A stretch of DNA of 64,000 nt from the NCBI RefSeq assembly GCF_020216025.1, contig NZ_JAIWNC010000010.1, positions 1 through 64,000 of the forward strand. The letters run 5' to 3'. The notes below the pieces were generated by a model. It was given only the letters and a program-made list of their open reading frames with translations. It was not told the origin of the DNA and did not search any database. This DNA comes from Jidongwangia harbinensis. Lineage in GTDB: Bacteria; Actinomycetota; Actinomycetes; Mycobacteriales; Micromonosporaceae. Each line of letters begins with the position of its first letter. Positions within the stretch are counted from its first letter, which is position 1. Shown here piece after piece: positions 9,483 to 19,741 of this stretch. A program made the translations under genes and the position numbers.

Positions 9483-9687
9483 TGCAGTTTGCATCGATGG
9501 CGGTCTCTGGTCAACCGTTTCCTGCCCGCCCATGGATCGTTTCAGCCGGGTGTCGGCGGGTCGGCGTGATCGACTTCCGTCTTCGCGGGCGCCCGGTGGG
9601 CGCGGGTGGGGTGGTGGCTCGCGCGGTGGTGTTCCGGCGAGGCGATCTCGGCAAGGCGGCTGGACCGGCCGCACCGCCATGCGGTGC

Positions 9688-9699
9688 TAAAACGTTTCA
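9688..9699. promoter_or_regulatory. Second LacI/cre-like near-palindrome
   Basis: TAAAACGTTTCA reads TGAAACGTTTTA on the other strand, a 12-bp palindrome with one mismatched pair and the central CG typical of LacI-family sites. It sits about 220 bases from the site at 9469-9482 and about 160 bases before the subtilisin gene, so it may be an auxiliary operator for looping or may control the protease. Confidence 0.4.
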
Positions 9700-9860
9700 C
9701 AACGCTGCGCACGGCGGGTGCCACGCCCGGCGGGGCCGCCGCAACCAGGTCGCAACCGGGCGGCGCCCCGTCCGGCACCGTGGCGGGCCGACTCTGATCC
9801 GTAATTGTGACCAGTCGTGCCGTCGCCTCCCCCGCGCCGGCCCGGGGAGGCGGCCGTCAG

Positions 9861-11786
9861 ATGAAAACCCCCATGCACCGGTACGCGGCCGGCGTACTCG
9901 CCGCCGGAACGCTGATCGCCGGCGCCGCCGTGGCGTCGTCCGGTCCGCGCGACGCCGGTGATTCCTGGACGCCGGTGACCGCCGGGCTGACCGAGGACCC
10001 GGGCCGTCTGCTGCCCACCGAGATCAGTACCGCCGAACCGGTGAGCGTGGTCAGTACGGTCCTGGACGACGACGGCCGTCCCGTGGTCTCGGTCGGCCGG
10101 GCCACCGACCGCGCCGAGGCGGAGCGTCTGGTCCGGGCCGGCCAGCAGGCGCACCGTGCCGTCGCGGTCGAGATCGACGCCCCGGTCACCCTGATGGCCG
10201 TGCCGGACGGTACCGACCCGTACCGCAGCCTGCAGTGGGACTTCACCAAGCTGAACGTCGCGACGGCCTGGCAGCGGTCCACCGGCGCGGGCGTCACGGT
10301 CGCGGTCATCGACAGCGGCGTCCAGGCCAGCCACCCGGACCTCGCCGGCCAGGTGCTGCCCGGCATCGACCTGGTCGCCGACACGTCCGGGGTCAGCACC
10401 GACCCGAACGGTCACGGCACCCATGTCGCCGGCACCATCGCGGCCCGTACCGGCAACGGTGCCGGCGTCTCGGCGATCGCGCCGGACGTGCGGATCCTGC
10501 CGATCCGGACCCTGGACGCGTCCGGGGTCGGCGTGATGTCCGACGTGGCGACGGGCATCGTCTACGCCGCCGACCAGGGCGCCCAGGTCATCAACATGTC
10601 GCTCGGCTCCACCGTGCAGGTGACGTCGGTCAGCAACGCGATCGGCTATGCCCGCAGCAAGGGCGTGGTGGTGGTCGCCGCGGCCGGCAACTACCGGGCC
10701 AGCGGCAGCCCGACGCTCTGGCCGGCCGCCGATGCGGGTGTGGTCGCGGTGGCGTCCACCGACGAGAACGACGCGTACAGCTCGTTCTCGAACCGGGGCA
10801 GCTACGTCGACGTGGCGGCGCCGGGCAGCAGCATCCTCAGCACGGTCCCGAGCGCGGGGTACGCCTACTACAACGGCACGTCGATGGCCGCTCCGCACGT
10901 CGCCGCGGCGGCCGCACTGGTGGCGGCGTACCGGCCGGGGCTGACCCCGGACCAGGTCGAGCTGGCGTTGACCGGTACCGCCACCGACCTCGGCGCCGCC
11001 GGCCGCGACTCCGACTTCGGCCACGGGCGGATCAACCCGGCCGCCGCGCTCGCCTCGGTCGCACCGGCCTCCGCCACGCCGTCGGCCAGCACTCCGGCCG
11101 CGACGCCGGGCGTCACGCCGAGCACCGCGGTCCCCACCACCACGCCGCCGGCCACCGTGCCGCCGACCAGCGCGGTGCCGACCACCCCGGTGCCGACGAC
11201 TCCGGTGCCGACCACTCCGGCGCCGACGACGAAGCCGCCGACGAGTGCGCCGGCGAAGGTGACCCCGGTGGTGACGTCCACGGCGGTGTCGCAGGTGGTG
11301 CCGTACGGCGCGGCGACCAGCACCACGTTCACGGTCACCGCGCAGGGGACGAAGTGGGCGGGGCGCCCGGTGTCGATCTGCACCGCGCTCTGGAACCGGG
11401 CGTTCGAGTGCGTACCGGGCACCACGTCGAGCGCCGGCACGTTCCGGTACACCCGGGCCACCACCGCCTGGTACCAGGTCCGGCTGATGGTCACCGCGAC
11501 CGCGACGTCGAACGCGGTGACGTCCAAGACCTACACCTACACGCCCCGGGCGGCGGTGCAGCTGCGCAAGAGCGGCCGGTACTCGGCGACCGCGGCGATC
11601 GGCGGTACCGCGGGGCAGACCGTGCAGGTCCAGCGGCTCGACGGCGGGCACTGGGTCACGGTGCTGACGTACCGGGCGGCGGCGACGTTCACGCTGTCCG
11701 GCCTGCGGGCGCGGTCCGCGTACCGGATCGTGGTGCCCTCGACACCCGCCGTGGCCGGCGCGCAGAGCGGGGTCCTCCGGACCTGA
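9861..11786 (+). CDS. Secreted S8 serine protease (subtilisin) with Pro/Thr linker and C-terminal domain
   Basis: 641 residues from the ATG at 9861, which has GGGGAGG about 10 bases upstream and begins a clear signal peptide (MKTPMHRYAAGVLAAGTLIA). Catalytic triad: Asp in AVIDSG (residue 151), His in NGHGTH (185), Ser in NGTSMAAPH (341). Residues ~70-125 look like a propeptide-type segment. A Thr/Pro/Val repeat linker (about 410-470) connects to a C-terminal beta-rich module of about 165 residues of unknown function. Divergent from the pectin operon. Confidence 0.92.
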   Translation: MKTPMHRYAAGVLAAGTLIAGAAVASSGPRDAGDSWTPVTAGLTEDPGRLLPTEISTAEPVSVVSTVLDDDGRPVVSVGRATDRAEAERLVRAGQQAHRAVAVEIDAPVTLMAVPDGTDPYRSLQWDFTKLNVATAWQRSTGAGVTVAVIDSGVQASHPDLAGQVLPGIDLVADTSGVSTDPNGHGTHVAGTIAARTGNGAGVSAIAPDVRILPIRTLDASGVGVMSDVATGIVYAADQGAQVINMSLGSTVQVTSVSNAIGYARSKGVVVVAAAGNYRASGSPTLWPAADAGVVAVASTDENDAYSSFSNRGSYVDVAAPGSSILSTVPSAGYAYYNGTSMAAPHVAAAAALVAAYRPGLTPDQVELALTGTATDLGAAGRDSDFGHGRINPAAALASVAPASATPSASTPAATPGVTPSTAVPTTTPPATVPPTSAVPTTPVPTTPVPTTPAPTTKPPTSAPAKVTPVVTSTAVSQVVPYGAATSTTFTVTAQGTKWAGRPVSICTALWNRAFECVPGTTSSAGTFRYTRATTAWYQVRLMVTATATSNAVTSKTYTYTPRAAVQLRKSGRYSATAAIGGTAGQTVQVQRLDGGHWVTVLTYRAAATFTLSGLRARSAYRIVVPSTPAVAGAQSGVLRT

Positions 11787-11842
11787 CCGGACGCCCTCCG
11801 GGCGACCCTCGGCCGAGCGCTTTTCGTCGTACATGTTTAGAT

Positions 11843-11855
11843 TGTTGAATCAACA
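11843..11855. promoter_or_regulatory. AT-rich palindrome in subtilisin promoter region
   Basis: TGTTGAATCAACA has six-base arms around a central A, inside a larger symmetric frame (ACATGTT at 11831-11837, AACATGT at 11852-11858). It is strikingly AT-rich for this DNA and lies 38 bases before the start of the second subtilisin gene. TTGTTGAATCAACA-like sites are typical of MarR-family repressors; no such gene is nearby. Confidence 0.45.
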
Positions 11856-11892
11856 TGTATGGATGGACGGCAGGGAAGAGGGGTACGCGTTC

Positions 11893-13086
11893 ATGAGGTC
11901 GAGGTTGCAACGCCTCATCATGGGAGCGCTGACCACCGGCGCGGTCGTCCTGGCGGCGGCCCCGGCGAACGCCATGCCGGCCGCGGAGTCCACCGCGGCC
12001 GGCGCGTTCCGGCCGGCCGCCGCGGACGGCGTCCCGGACAGCTACGTCGTGGTGCTGAAGCCGGAGACGCGGGTGGACCGGGACACCACCGGCCGGCTGG
12101 CGTCGGACCACCGGGGCACGGTGACCCGGGACCTGCCGCTGATCAACGGCTTCGCCACCCGGATGGCGCCCGCCGACGCCGCCCTGCTCAGTGCGGATCC
12201 CGCGGTGGCGTACGTGGCGCAGGACCTCTGGGTCCGGGGGAGCGTCGTGCAACCCGACCCGCCGTCCTGGGGGCTCGACCGCATCGACCAGCGGGCCCTG
12301 CCGCTGGACAGCTCCTACACCTACACGAACACCGGGGCCGGCGTCACCGCGTACGTCGTGGACAGCGGCATCCGCGTCACCCACCAGGACTTCGGCGGCC
12401 GGGCCGCGGTCGGTACCGACCTGGTCGGCGACGGCGAGAACGGCAACGACTGCAACGGCCACGGCAGCCACGTGGCGGGCACGGTCGGCGGCACCACGTT
12501 CGGCGTCGCCAAGGAGGTCCGGCTCCGCGCGGTGCGGGTGCTCGACTGCTCGAACGTCGGCCAGTGGAGCTGGGTGATCGCCGGAATCCAGTGGGCGGTG
12601 GACAACGCGGTCCGCCCCGCGGTGATCAACATGAGCATCGAGGGCGGCCCGTACGAACCGGCCGACGCCGCCGTGGCCGCGGCGGTCGGCGCGGGCATCC
12701 CGGTGGTGGTGGCCGCCGGCAACAGCACCTCGGACGCGTGCCAGACCTCGCCCGGGCGGGCCGGAACCGCGCTCACCGTGGCGAACGCGGGCCGGGCCGA
12801 CGAGCGCGCGCCCAGTTCCAACTTCGGCACCTGCGTGGACCTGTTCGCGCCGGGCTCCGACATCACCTCTGCCGGAATCGCCAGCAACACCGACACCGAC
12901 GTGCTGACCGGGACCTCGATGGCCGCGCCGCACGTCACCGGCGCGGTGGCCGGCCTGCTGCAGCGCAGCCCGTCCGCCACCCCGGCGCAGCTCGCCACGA
13001 CGGTGCTGAACAACGCGGTGACCAACCGGATCACCGACGCCGGCGCCGGCACACCGAACCGGCTGCTGTTCACCGGCGGCGCCTGA
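11893..13086 (+). CDS. Secreted S8 serine protease with inhibitor I9 propeptide
   Basis: 397 residues from the ATG at 11893, behind GGAAGAGGGG and followed by a signal peptide ending APANA. An I9-type propeptide (GVPDSYVVVLKP through VAYVAQD) covers about residues 45-115. Triad: Asp in VVDSGIRVTH (157), His in NGHGSHVAGT (190), Ser in GTSMAAPHV (342). It belongs to the proteinase K/aqualysin-like branch (PPSWGLDRIDQR). Unlike the preceding protease it ends directly after the catalytic domain. Both are probably feeding proteases. Confidence 0.93.
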   Translation: MRSRLQRLIMGALTTGAVVLAAAPANAMPAAESTAAGAFRPAAADGVPDSYVVVLKPETRVDRDTTGRLASDHRGTVTRDLPLINGFATRMAPADAALLSADPAVAYVAQDLWVRGSVVQPDPPSWGLDRIDQRALPLDSSYTYTNTGAGVTAYVVDSGIRVTHQDFGGRAAVGTDLVGDGENGNDCNGHGSHVAGTVGGTTFGVAKEVRLRAVRVLDCSNVGQWSWVIAGIQWAVDNAVRPAVINMSIEGGPYEPADAAVAAAVGAGIPVVVAAGNSTSDACQTSPGRAGTALTVANAGRADERAPSSNFGTCVDLFAPGSDITSAGIASNTDTDVLTGTSMAAPHVTGAVAGLLQRSPSATPAQLATTVLNNAVTNRITDAGAGTPNRLLFTGGA

Positions 13087-13173
13087 CCAGGCGGGCCGGC
13101 GCGGGGACGCGGGCCCGGGCCGGTCAGGTGCTCGGCACCGCACTGCCTGGCGGCGGCATGCGACGATCCGGCG

Positions 13174-14025
13174 GTGACCACCGCCCCGCTGACCCGTCGC
13201 GGCGACCTCGCCGACTTCCTGCGCCGCCGCCGCGAGGCGCTGTCACCCGCCGCGGCCGGCCTGCCGTTCGGCACCCGGCGGCGGACCCCCGGCCTGCGCC
13301 GCGACGAGGTGGCCATGCTGGCCCACATGTCGACCGTCTACTACGAACGGCTGGAGCAGGGCCGGGGCCCGCGGCCGTCGGCGCCGATGCTGGCCGGCCT
13401 GGCCGGTGCCCTGCGGCTCACCGCCGGGGAACGCGAGTATCTGTACCGGCTCGCCGGACAGGCCGCGCCGGCGCCGCCCGGTGATCTGGAGCGCCCGGAC
13501 CCCGGCCTGCTGGCGGTCCTGCGCGCCTGCGGGCCGGCGACGCCCGCGTTCATCTCCGACGACCTGGGCACCGTCCTGGCCCAGAACGACCTCAACGTCG
13601 CGCTCTTCGGCCGGTTCACCGGGCTCGCGGGCCGGGAGGACAACCTGATCTGGCGCTGGTTCACCTGCCCGCGCTGGCGCTACGTGCTGGAGCCGTCGTC
13701 GCAACACCCCGACACCGGTCACGCGTACGTGGCCGACCTGCGCGCGGTCGTCGCCCAGCGGGACCACGACCCGGCCGCCACCGAGCTGGTCGCGGCGCTG
13801 CGCACGGCCAGTGCCGAGTTTTCTGCCATGTGGGACGAGCACCGGGTCGGCGCGCTGCACTGTGCCGGCAAGGTCGTCGAGGACGACCGGGTCGGCCGCC
13901 TGGACCTGGAGTGCACGGTGGTGACCACGCCGCAGTCCCGCCAGCGGCTGCTCATCCTGCGCCCGGCCCCGGAGACCGGCACCGGGCGGCGGCTCGCGGC
14001 GCTCATCGACCAGGTGCGGGCGTAA
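13174..14025 (+). CDS. XRE-family regulator with MmyB-like ligand-binding domain
   Basis: 283 residues, GTG start. An N-terminal helix-turn-helix (about 8-75; RRRTPGLRRDEVAMLAHMS then YYERLEQGRG) is followed by the conserved MmyB-like C-terminal domain (LNVALFGRFTG, RWRYVLEPSS). Such proteins are common one-component regulators in actinomycetes and often control a neighbouring enzyme gene; the hydrolase that follows on the same strand is the obvious candidate target. Confidence 0.88.
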   Translation: MTTAPLTRRGDLADFLRRRREALSPAAAGLPFGTRRRTPGLRRDEVAMLAHMSTVYYERLEQGRGPRPSAPMLAGLAGALRLTAGEREYLYRLAGQAAPAPPGDLERPDPGLLAVLRACGPATPAFISDDLGTVLAQNDLNVALFGRFTGLAGREDNLIWRWFTCPRWRYVLEPSSQHPDTGHAYVADLRAVVAQRDHDPAATELVAALRTASAEFSAMWDEHRVGALHCAGKVVEDDRVGRLDLECTVVTTPQSRQRLLILRPAPETGTGRRLAALIDQVRA

Positions 14026-14113
14026 CCACGTATCGGTGGTGCGTGGCTACCGGCGCCGGCCGCCCGTACGGTCCGGGGGACCTGATCGCCGTCCCCGAAT
14101 GAGGCAGTCGAAG

Positions 14114-14995
14114 ATGCGTACCCCTGTGGTTCTCGTGCACGGTCTGTGGCACGGAAGCTGGTGCTGGACCCCGGTCGTCGAGCAGCTCGCCGCCCGGGGC
14201 GTTCCCGCCGTCGCCGTCGACCTGGACGGGCACGGCCTCAAGCACCGGTCGCCGGAGGCGCGCTGGGCGCGGCCGTTCGACCGGGGCGCCTACGCGGCCG
14301 AACCGGCGCCGCTCGCCGACGTGACCGCCGCGTCGGCCGCCGAGACCCTGGTCGGGCAGCTGCGCCGGATCGGCGGTGGCCGCCCGTGCCTGGTCGTGGC
14401 GCACAGCATGGGCGGCGTGGTGGCGACCGCCGCCACCGAACGAGCCCCGGACCTCGTGGCCGGCCTGGTGTACGTGTCCGCGTTCGCACCGGTGAGCGGC
14501 CCGCCGGCCGGGTACTACCTCGGCGAGCCGGAGAACGCCGGCGAGCGGGTCACCCCGCTGATGGCGGCGGACCCCGCCCTGGTGGGCGCGCTGCGCCAGG
14601 ACACCGGCGGCCGGGCCGGGCGGGACGCCGTCCGGGACGCGTTCTACCACGACGTCGACCGGCCGACCGCCGAGGCGGCGATCTCGCTGCTCAGCCCGGA
14701 CGGGCCGCTCGGCATCGCGCAGGACCCCGTTCCGGTGACCGCCGCCCGCTACGGCTCGGTGCCGCACACGTACGTCGTGTGCACCCGGGACCGGGTCGTC
14801 CCCGAGGCGCTGCAGCGCCGGTTCGTCACGGAGATCGACGCCGTCTCGGCGCAGCCCACCCGGGTGTTCGAGCTGGACACGTCGCACTCGCCGTTCCTGT
14901 CCCGTCCCGCCGACCTGGCCGAGGTCATCGCCGCGGTGGCGCTCCGGTCGCCTAGCCCACCGCGGCCATCGCGGTCACGTACTGCTCCGGCGTGA
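14114..14995 (+). CDS. Alpha/beta hydrolase
   Basis: 293 residues from ATG 14114; ATG 14099 is an alternative five codons upstream. Oxyanion-hole motif HGLWHG near the N-terminus, nucleophile elbow AHSMGG (Ser about residue 98), and a late His in DTSHSPFLSRP complete the triad. This is the cytoplasmic esterase/salicylate-esterase-like group. Substrate unknown. The 3' end overlaps the converging sugar-binding protein gene by 44 bases, so the last ~14 residues ([11 protein letters not shown]) may be a recent extension. Confidence 0.85.
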   Translation: MRTPVVLVHGLWHGSWCWTPVVEQLAARGVPAVAVDLDGHGLKHRSPEARWARPFDRGAYAAEPAPLADVTAASAAETLVGQLRRIGGGRPCLVVAHSMGGVVATAATERAPDLVAGLVYVSAFAPVSGPPAGYYLGEPENAGERVTPLMAADPALVGALRQDTGGRAGRDAVRDAFYHDVDRPTAEAAISLLSPDGPLGIAQDPVPVTAARYGSVPHTYVVCTRDRVVPEALQRRFVTEIDAVSAQPTRVFELDTSHSPFLSRPADLAEVIAAVALRSPSPPRPSRSRTAPA

Positions 14996-16250
14996 TCTGC
15001 GCCAGGAAGAGCTTGGTCAGGTTGCTCAGCATCGCGGCGCTCACCTCCGCGGACAGGGCCTGGTCCCAGGACTGGGTGAACGACGAGGCGTTCTCCACCA
15101 GGCGGTAGGTGAAGGTGGAGAACTCGGCGTTCGGCGTGCCGGCCAGCTTGGCGTCCACGCCGTTGATCGCCGGCACCTGGCCCGACTCCACCAGCGCGTC
15201 GGTGTACGCGTCCGAGGTGAGCGTCTTCATCAGCAGTTCGATGGCGGCGTCGGTGTGCCGCCCGCCGGCCCAGACGGAGAAGTAGTTGCTGGGATTGCCC
15301 ACCACGCTGTCCGGTTGGCCGGCACCGCCGGTCACCACCGGGAACGCCGTGAAGCCCAGGTTGCCGCTGGTCACGAAGTCCGGGTTGTTGCTGAGCTGGC
15401 TCGAGTACTCCCAGCTGCCCATCAGCAGCATGGCCGCCTTGCCGGTGGCGAGCAGCCGGGGCGCGCCGGCGCTGTCGTAGTTGATGGAGGCGAACTCGGG
15501 GCCGAAGGCGCCGCTCTCGGCCAGTTCCCGGCACAGGGTCAGGGCCTTGAGCACGGCCGGGTCGGACCAGGCGCCGGGCTTGCCGGCCGCGATGGCGGCG
15601 AACTTGTCCGGCCCGCCGACCCGGTCCAGCAGATACTCCAGCCACATCAGCAGAGTCCAGCTCTGCGTGCCGGGCAGCGCGATCGGGATGATGTCCCGGT
15701 CCTTGAACGTGTCCACCAGGCTGAGCAGGTCGTCGTAGGTCTTCGGCGGCTCGACCCCGGCCGCGGTGAAGACGGTCTTGTTGTAGAAGAGCACCACCGG
15801 CTGGATGCCGTTCATCGGCAGCCCGTACTGCTTGCCGCCGACCTTGCCGACCTCCAGCACGCTCGGCAGGAACGCGTCGGCGACCGCCCGGTTCTCGGCC
15901 AGGGCCGCGTCCAGGTCGGCGACCTGGTTGTCCGCGGTGAACTGCGCGAGGTTGCCGCCACCCCAGTTGAAGAAGACGTCGGGGGAGTTGAGCGCGCCCA
16001 GCGACGAGTCCAGCTTCAGGCCGTACCAGGCGTTCGGGAACGTGGCGAGTTCCGCCCGCGTCGTCGCGGTCTGGTTGAACTGGTCGATCCCGAGCTGGAT
16101 GATCGGCGCGTTCTGCGGGTCCTCCAGCGCCCAGACGCGTACCCCGCCACCCGCCTCGTCCCCGGCCGCGCCGCAGGCGGCCAGCGGGCCCAGCAGGGCC
16201 GAGGCGGCCAGTCCGGCCGCGGCCCGCCGCAACCAGTGGGATGAGCGCAT
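14952..16250 (-). CDS. Orphan sugar-binding lipoprotein (family 1 solute-binding protein)
   Basis: 432 residues with lipobox LAAC near residue 26 ([20 protein letters not shown] signal region). Sugar-binding-protein features include [28 protein letters not shown] and [14 protein letters not shown]. No permease or ATPase gene adjoins it, so it either uses permeases encoded elsewhere or serves as a sensor. The next gene, across a divergent gap, is a chemoreceptor, so a role as a chemotaxis ligand carrier is possible but untested. Confidence 0.88.
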   Translation of the reverse strand: MRSSHWLRRAAAGLAASALLGPLAACGAAGDEAGGGVRVWALEDPQNAPIIQLGIDQFNQTATTRAELATFPNAWYGLKLDSSLGALNSPDVFFNWGGGNLAQFTADNQVADLDAALAENRAVADAFLPSVLEVGKVGGKQYGLPMNGIQPVVLFYNKTVFTAAGVEPPKTYDDLLSLVDTFKDRDIIPIALPGTQSWTLLMWLEYLLDRVGGPDKFAAIAAGKPGAWSDPAVLKALTLCRELAESGAFGPEFASINYDSAGAPRLLATGKAAMLLMGSWEYSSQLSNNPDFVTSGNLGFTAFPVVTGGAGQPDSVVGNPSNYFSVWAGGRHTDAAIELLMKTLTSDAYTDALVESGQVPAINGVDAKLAGTPNAEFSTFTYRLVENASSFTQSWDQALSAEVSAAMLSNLTKLFLAQITPEQYVTAMAAVG

Positions 16251-16397
16251 GTCGTACCACCAATTCCTCGTTCCGCGGCCGGCGCGGCCTGCCGACGGCC
16301 GGCCCCGGAGGACGGCCGGACTTCCCTTCGGCTAGTCGTTCCAGAACCTGAGGAGATTTCCGGCGAAACGCTCACTCACTCCCGAATCCGGTCGATC

Positions 16398-18095
16398 ATG
16401 CAGAGAGGCCCCTGCACACCCACGATGACGACTGCGAGAACAACGATGACCGAGCCGCCCAGAGACACCGGAACCCCCGCTCCGCGTCGCCGCGGTCACC
16501 CGGTCACCCGATGGCTGGCCGACCGGCGGTTGCGCACGAAGTTCCTGATCGTCGTGGCGCTGGGTGCCACGGTGGCGGTCGGCATCGGCGCCACGGCACT
16601 GGCCAGCATGAGCCAGATGCAGGCGACCTCCGACCGGATCTACCGGGAGAACGTGCTGTCGCTGGCCGAACTGCGGGCCCTCGAGCAGGCCGCGCTGAGC
16701 ATGCGCACCGACGTGCTGGACAGCGCGATGTCCAGCTCGGCGAACACCCGCGACCAGTTCATCGCGAGCATCGAGACCAACGACAAGGCGTTCGACCGGG
16801 CGCTGACCGCGTACCGGGCGATGGCGGCCGGCGGCGGCCGGGAGCAGAACATCACGCTGCTCACGGACGGCATCGCGGCGTACCGTGCGGTGCGTGACGG
16901 CAAGCTCCTGGCCGCCGCCCGGGCGAACGACGACGCGGCCTTCGCGGTGGCCCGGGACAGCGAGGCCAACCCGGCCTTCCTGAAGGTCAGCGTGGCCCTG
17001 CAGAACCTCGTGGAGATCGAGACCATCGCCGCGGAACTCGACAACGCGGCGTCCCGGGCCGCCTACGACACCACCCGGCGCAACACCCTGATCTTCCTGG
17101 CCCTCGGCCTGGTCCTCTCGGTCGCGCTCGGCCTGGCCATCGCGCGGCTCGCCAGCCGGTCCACCGCCAAGGTCGTCAAGGTGCTGGAAGCGGTGGGCCG
17201 CGGCGACCTCACCGCGTCGGCCGACGTGCAGAGCCACGACGAGATCGGCGCCATGGCCCGCGCCCTCGACCGGGCCACCGCCGAACTCCGCGACACCATC
17301 TCGCTGGTCAGCCGCAGCGGCAACACCCTGGCCGAGGCGTCCGGCGAGCTGTCCACGATCAGCAACCGGATCGCCGCCGGCGCCGAGGAGACCAGCCGCG
17401 AGGCCCAGCACGCGTCCGCCACCGCCGGCGACGTCACCGCGAACATCCACACGGTCGCCGCCAGCAGCGAGGAGATGGGCGCGTCGATCAGCGAGATCGC
17501 CGGCCGCGCCACCGACGCGGCCCGGGTCGCCCAGGACGCCACCGGCATCGCCGAATCGGTGAACCAGGCGGTGGACCAGCTGACCGCGTCCAGCTCCGAG
17601 ATCGGCAACGTGGTCAAAATGATCACGGCGATCGCCGAGCAGACCAACCTCCTCGCGCTCAACGCCACCATCGAGTCGGCGCGGGCCGGCGAGGCGGGCA
17701 AGGGCTTCGCGGTGGTCGCCAGCGAGGTCAAGGACCTGGCCCAGGAGACCGCCCGGGCGACCAGCGAGATCTCGCTGCAGGTCGAGGCCATCCAGACCGA
17801 CAGCGGTACGGCGGCGCGTGCGATCGAGCGGATCGTCGAGGTCATCGAGAACATCTCCGCGTTCTCCACGGCCGTCGCGTCGGCGGTCGAGGAGCAGACC
17901 GCCACCACCGGCGAGATCAGCCGCAACGTCACCCAGGCGGCGACCGGCTCGTCCCAGATCAGCCAGAGCATCAGCGGCGTGGCCCAGGCCGCGGAACTCA
18001 CCGCCACCGGCGTCGGCCAGGCCCAGCGCGCCGCGGCCGACCTCGCCCGGATGTCCGACGACCTCCGCCAGGCGGTCGCCCGCTTCGTCTACTGA
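16398..18095 (+). CDS. Methyl-accepting chemotaxis protein
   Basis: 565 residues; ATG 16425 and 16446 are alternative starts because no start has a convincing ribosome site. Layout: Arg-rich N-terminus, TM1 (about 48-70), a ~160-residue helical extracellular sensor of the four-helix-bundle type, TM2 (about 230-250), HAMP, then a methyl-accepting coiled coil with the conserved tip [20 protein letters not shown] and [16 protein letters not shown]. Signals to CheA/CheW, none of which is encoded here. Ligand unknown. Confidence 0.92.
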   Translation: MQRGPCTPTMTTARTTMTEPPRDTGTPAPRRRGHPVTRWLADRRLRTKFLIVVALGATVAVGIGATALASMSQMQATSDRIYRENVLSLAELRALEQAALSMRTDVLDSAMSSSANTRDQFIASIETNDKAFDRALTAYRAMAAGGGREQNITLLTDGIAAYRAVRDGKLLAAARANDDAAFAVARDSEANPAFLKVSVALQNLVEIETIAAELDNAASRAAYDTTRRNTLIFLALGLVLSVALGLAIARLASRSTAKVVKVLEAVGRGDLTASADVQSHDEIGAMARALDRATAELRDTISLVSRSGNTLAEASGELSTISNRIAAGAEETSREAQHASATAGDVTANIHTVAASSEEMGASISEIAGRATDAARVAQDATGIAESVNQAVDQLTASSSEIGNVVKMITAIAEQTNLLALNATIESARAGEAGKGFAVVASEVKDLAQETARATSEISLQVEAIQTDSGTAARAIERIVEVIENISAFSTAVASAVEEQTATTGEISRNVTQAATGSSQISQSISGVAQAAELTATGVGQAQRAAADLARMSDDLRQAVARFVY

Positions 18096-18232
18096 GGAAA
18101 CCGCCCCGTGAACGTCGCCAGGTGACCGATGTGCCGTCGCCTGCCCGATACGGCGGGGACCGCAGTGAGAGAGTTCCTTCCGGAATTCGACGCGGCATTA
18201 TCGACAGCAGGCGTGACGCCTCCGGTGTCCCA

Positions 18233-19687
18233 TCAGGTCTGGCGGATCCGGCCGGCGGTCGGGTCGTAGCGTTCCACCCGGTTCTTGCCGGCCGCCTTGG
18301 CCGCGTACATCGCCAGGTCGGCGCGGCGGACCAGTTCGGTGGCGGTGAGCGCGGACTCGGTACCGCTGATGCCGATGCTCGCACCGACCCGGACCGTGCC
18401 CTGGCTCAGCCGGATCGGCGCGACCAGGCGGTCGCACAGGTCACGGGCGAACGGTTCCGCGTCGCACTCCCCGCCGAGCCCGGTGAGCAGGATGGCGAAC
18501 TCGTCGCCGCCGAACCGGGCGGCCAGGCCGTGCGGGCCGGCCGCGTCGCGCAGCCGCCGCGCCACCTCGACCAGCAGCTCGTCGCCGGCGCCGTGCCCGT
18601 ACCTGTCGTTGACCTGCTTGAAGTCGTCGAGGTCCACGGCGAGCAGGGCGACCGAGCCGGCCGGGCCGCGTTCCACCGCGTCGACCAGGGTGGTGAAGAA
18701 CAGGTCCCGGTTGGCCAGCTGGGTCAGGTAGTCGTGGTGGGCCCGGTGCATCAGCTCGGCCCGGGAGCGCAGGCCGGTCTCGCCGAGGACGACCTGGTGT
18801 ACCAGGTTGCGGAACGCGTCGATCTCGCCGTCGGCCACCGGCCGGACGCCGCCGAGCAGCAGGTACCGGTCCACGGTGTGCTCGACGTGCCAGTGCCGGA
18901 CGGCCGGGGCGGCGCCGGCGAAGGCGGTCGCCGGGTCGGTCAGGGCCGCCTCGGTCACCCGTTGCCCGCGGAGCTGTTCGTCCAGTCCGACGGACCGGGC
19001 CACCCGCAGCCCGCCGTCCTGCGGCCGCACGATGATCATCACCAGGCCGGGGGTGAGCGCGGCCATCCGGGCGGACAGTTCGGCGCCGATCCGGTGCACC
19101 TCGTCGACGTCGTCCGCGGCCAGGATCCGCCCGCCGGCGGTGGAGAGCAGGGCGTCCCGGGTGGAGACCAGGTGCTGCTGGACCAGCACGCCGTGGATGG
19201 TGCGCATCACCAGCCCGACCGGCACCACGAACGGCACCAGCCCCAGCACCTCCGACGACTGCCAGGGCGGGGTGGCGGCGCCGGCCGCGGCGGCCAGCGC
19301 GGTGCCGGCCGGCAGCACGGCCAGACCGAGCACGGTACCGATCAGCCAGGCGCGTCGCGAACTGTGCAGGGCCAGCACCGCGAACACCGCGATGGTGATG
19401 GCCATGATCCGGACCGGACCGCTCAGCGCGGCCCCGATGAGGCTCAGCAGCGCGGGCACCAGGACCGGTTCCCCGGGTACCGGGCGCCCGGCGAACGTGG
19501 TCCAGGAGAGCAGGGCCAGCAGCAGGGCGAGCGCCGTCAGCGACACCGCGGTCCACCGGGCCGGGACGCCGGCGGCGAGGACCGGCACAGTGTGCGCGAC
19601 CAGCACGGCGCCGGCGGCGAGGTACGCGATGACCCGGATGCGGTCCAGCGGCACACCGGACGCCAGCATGCGGCGGGGAGACGGCAC
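18233..19687 (-). CDS. Membrane-bound diguanylate cyclase (GGDEF)
   Basis: 484 residues. Five to six membrane helices fill residues 15-165, a ~130-residue linker follows (QHLVSTRDALLSTAGG onward, GAF-like in character but not firmly assignable), then a GGDEF domain with DDFKQVNDRYGH and an intact FGGDEF (about 391-396), so it should make c-di-GMP. The product-inhibition RxxD site normally five residues before GGDEF is absent. GTG start at 19687 or ATG at 19669. Confidence 0.9.
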   Translation of the reverse strand: MPSPRRMLASGVPLDRIRVIAYLAAGAVLVAHTVPVLAAGVPARWTAVSLTALALLLALLSWTTFAGRPVPGEPVLVPALLSLIGAALSGPVRIMAITIAVFAVLALHSSRRAWLIGTVLGLAVLPAGTALAAAAGAATPPWQSSEVLGLVPFVVPVGLVMRTIHGVLVQQHLVSTRDALLSTAGGRILAADDVDEVHRIGAELSARMAALTPGLVMIIVRPQDGGLRVARSVGLDEQLRGQRVTEAALTDPATAFAGAAPAVRHWHVEHTVDRYLLLGGVRPVADGEIDAFRNLVHQVVLGETGLRSRAELMHRAHHDYLTQLANRDLFFTTLVDAVERGPAGSVALLAVDLDDFKQVNDRYGHGAGDELLVEVARRLRDAAGPHGLAARFGGDEFAILLTGLGGECDAEPFARDLCDRLVAPIRLSQGTVRVGASIGISGTESALTATELVRRADLAMYAAKAAGKNRVERYDPTAGRIRQT

Positions 19688-19741
19688 GTAGATCCAGTCG
19701 GCACCGGGGGCCCGCCGCTGAGCGGTTCTGCCGACGCGCCA

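Larger units (their letters stand above)
9451..9860. other. Divergent intergenic region: regulatory sites, no gene
   Basis: 410 bases between the pectin operon and a rightward subtilisin gene. No reading frame here looks protein-like. The DNA holds a perfect LacI-type palindrome near the operon start, a second near-palindrome at 9688-9699, and two further half-sites of the form CGTTTC (around 9516 and 9539). Confidence 0.6.
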
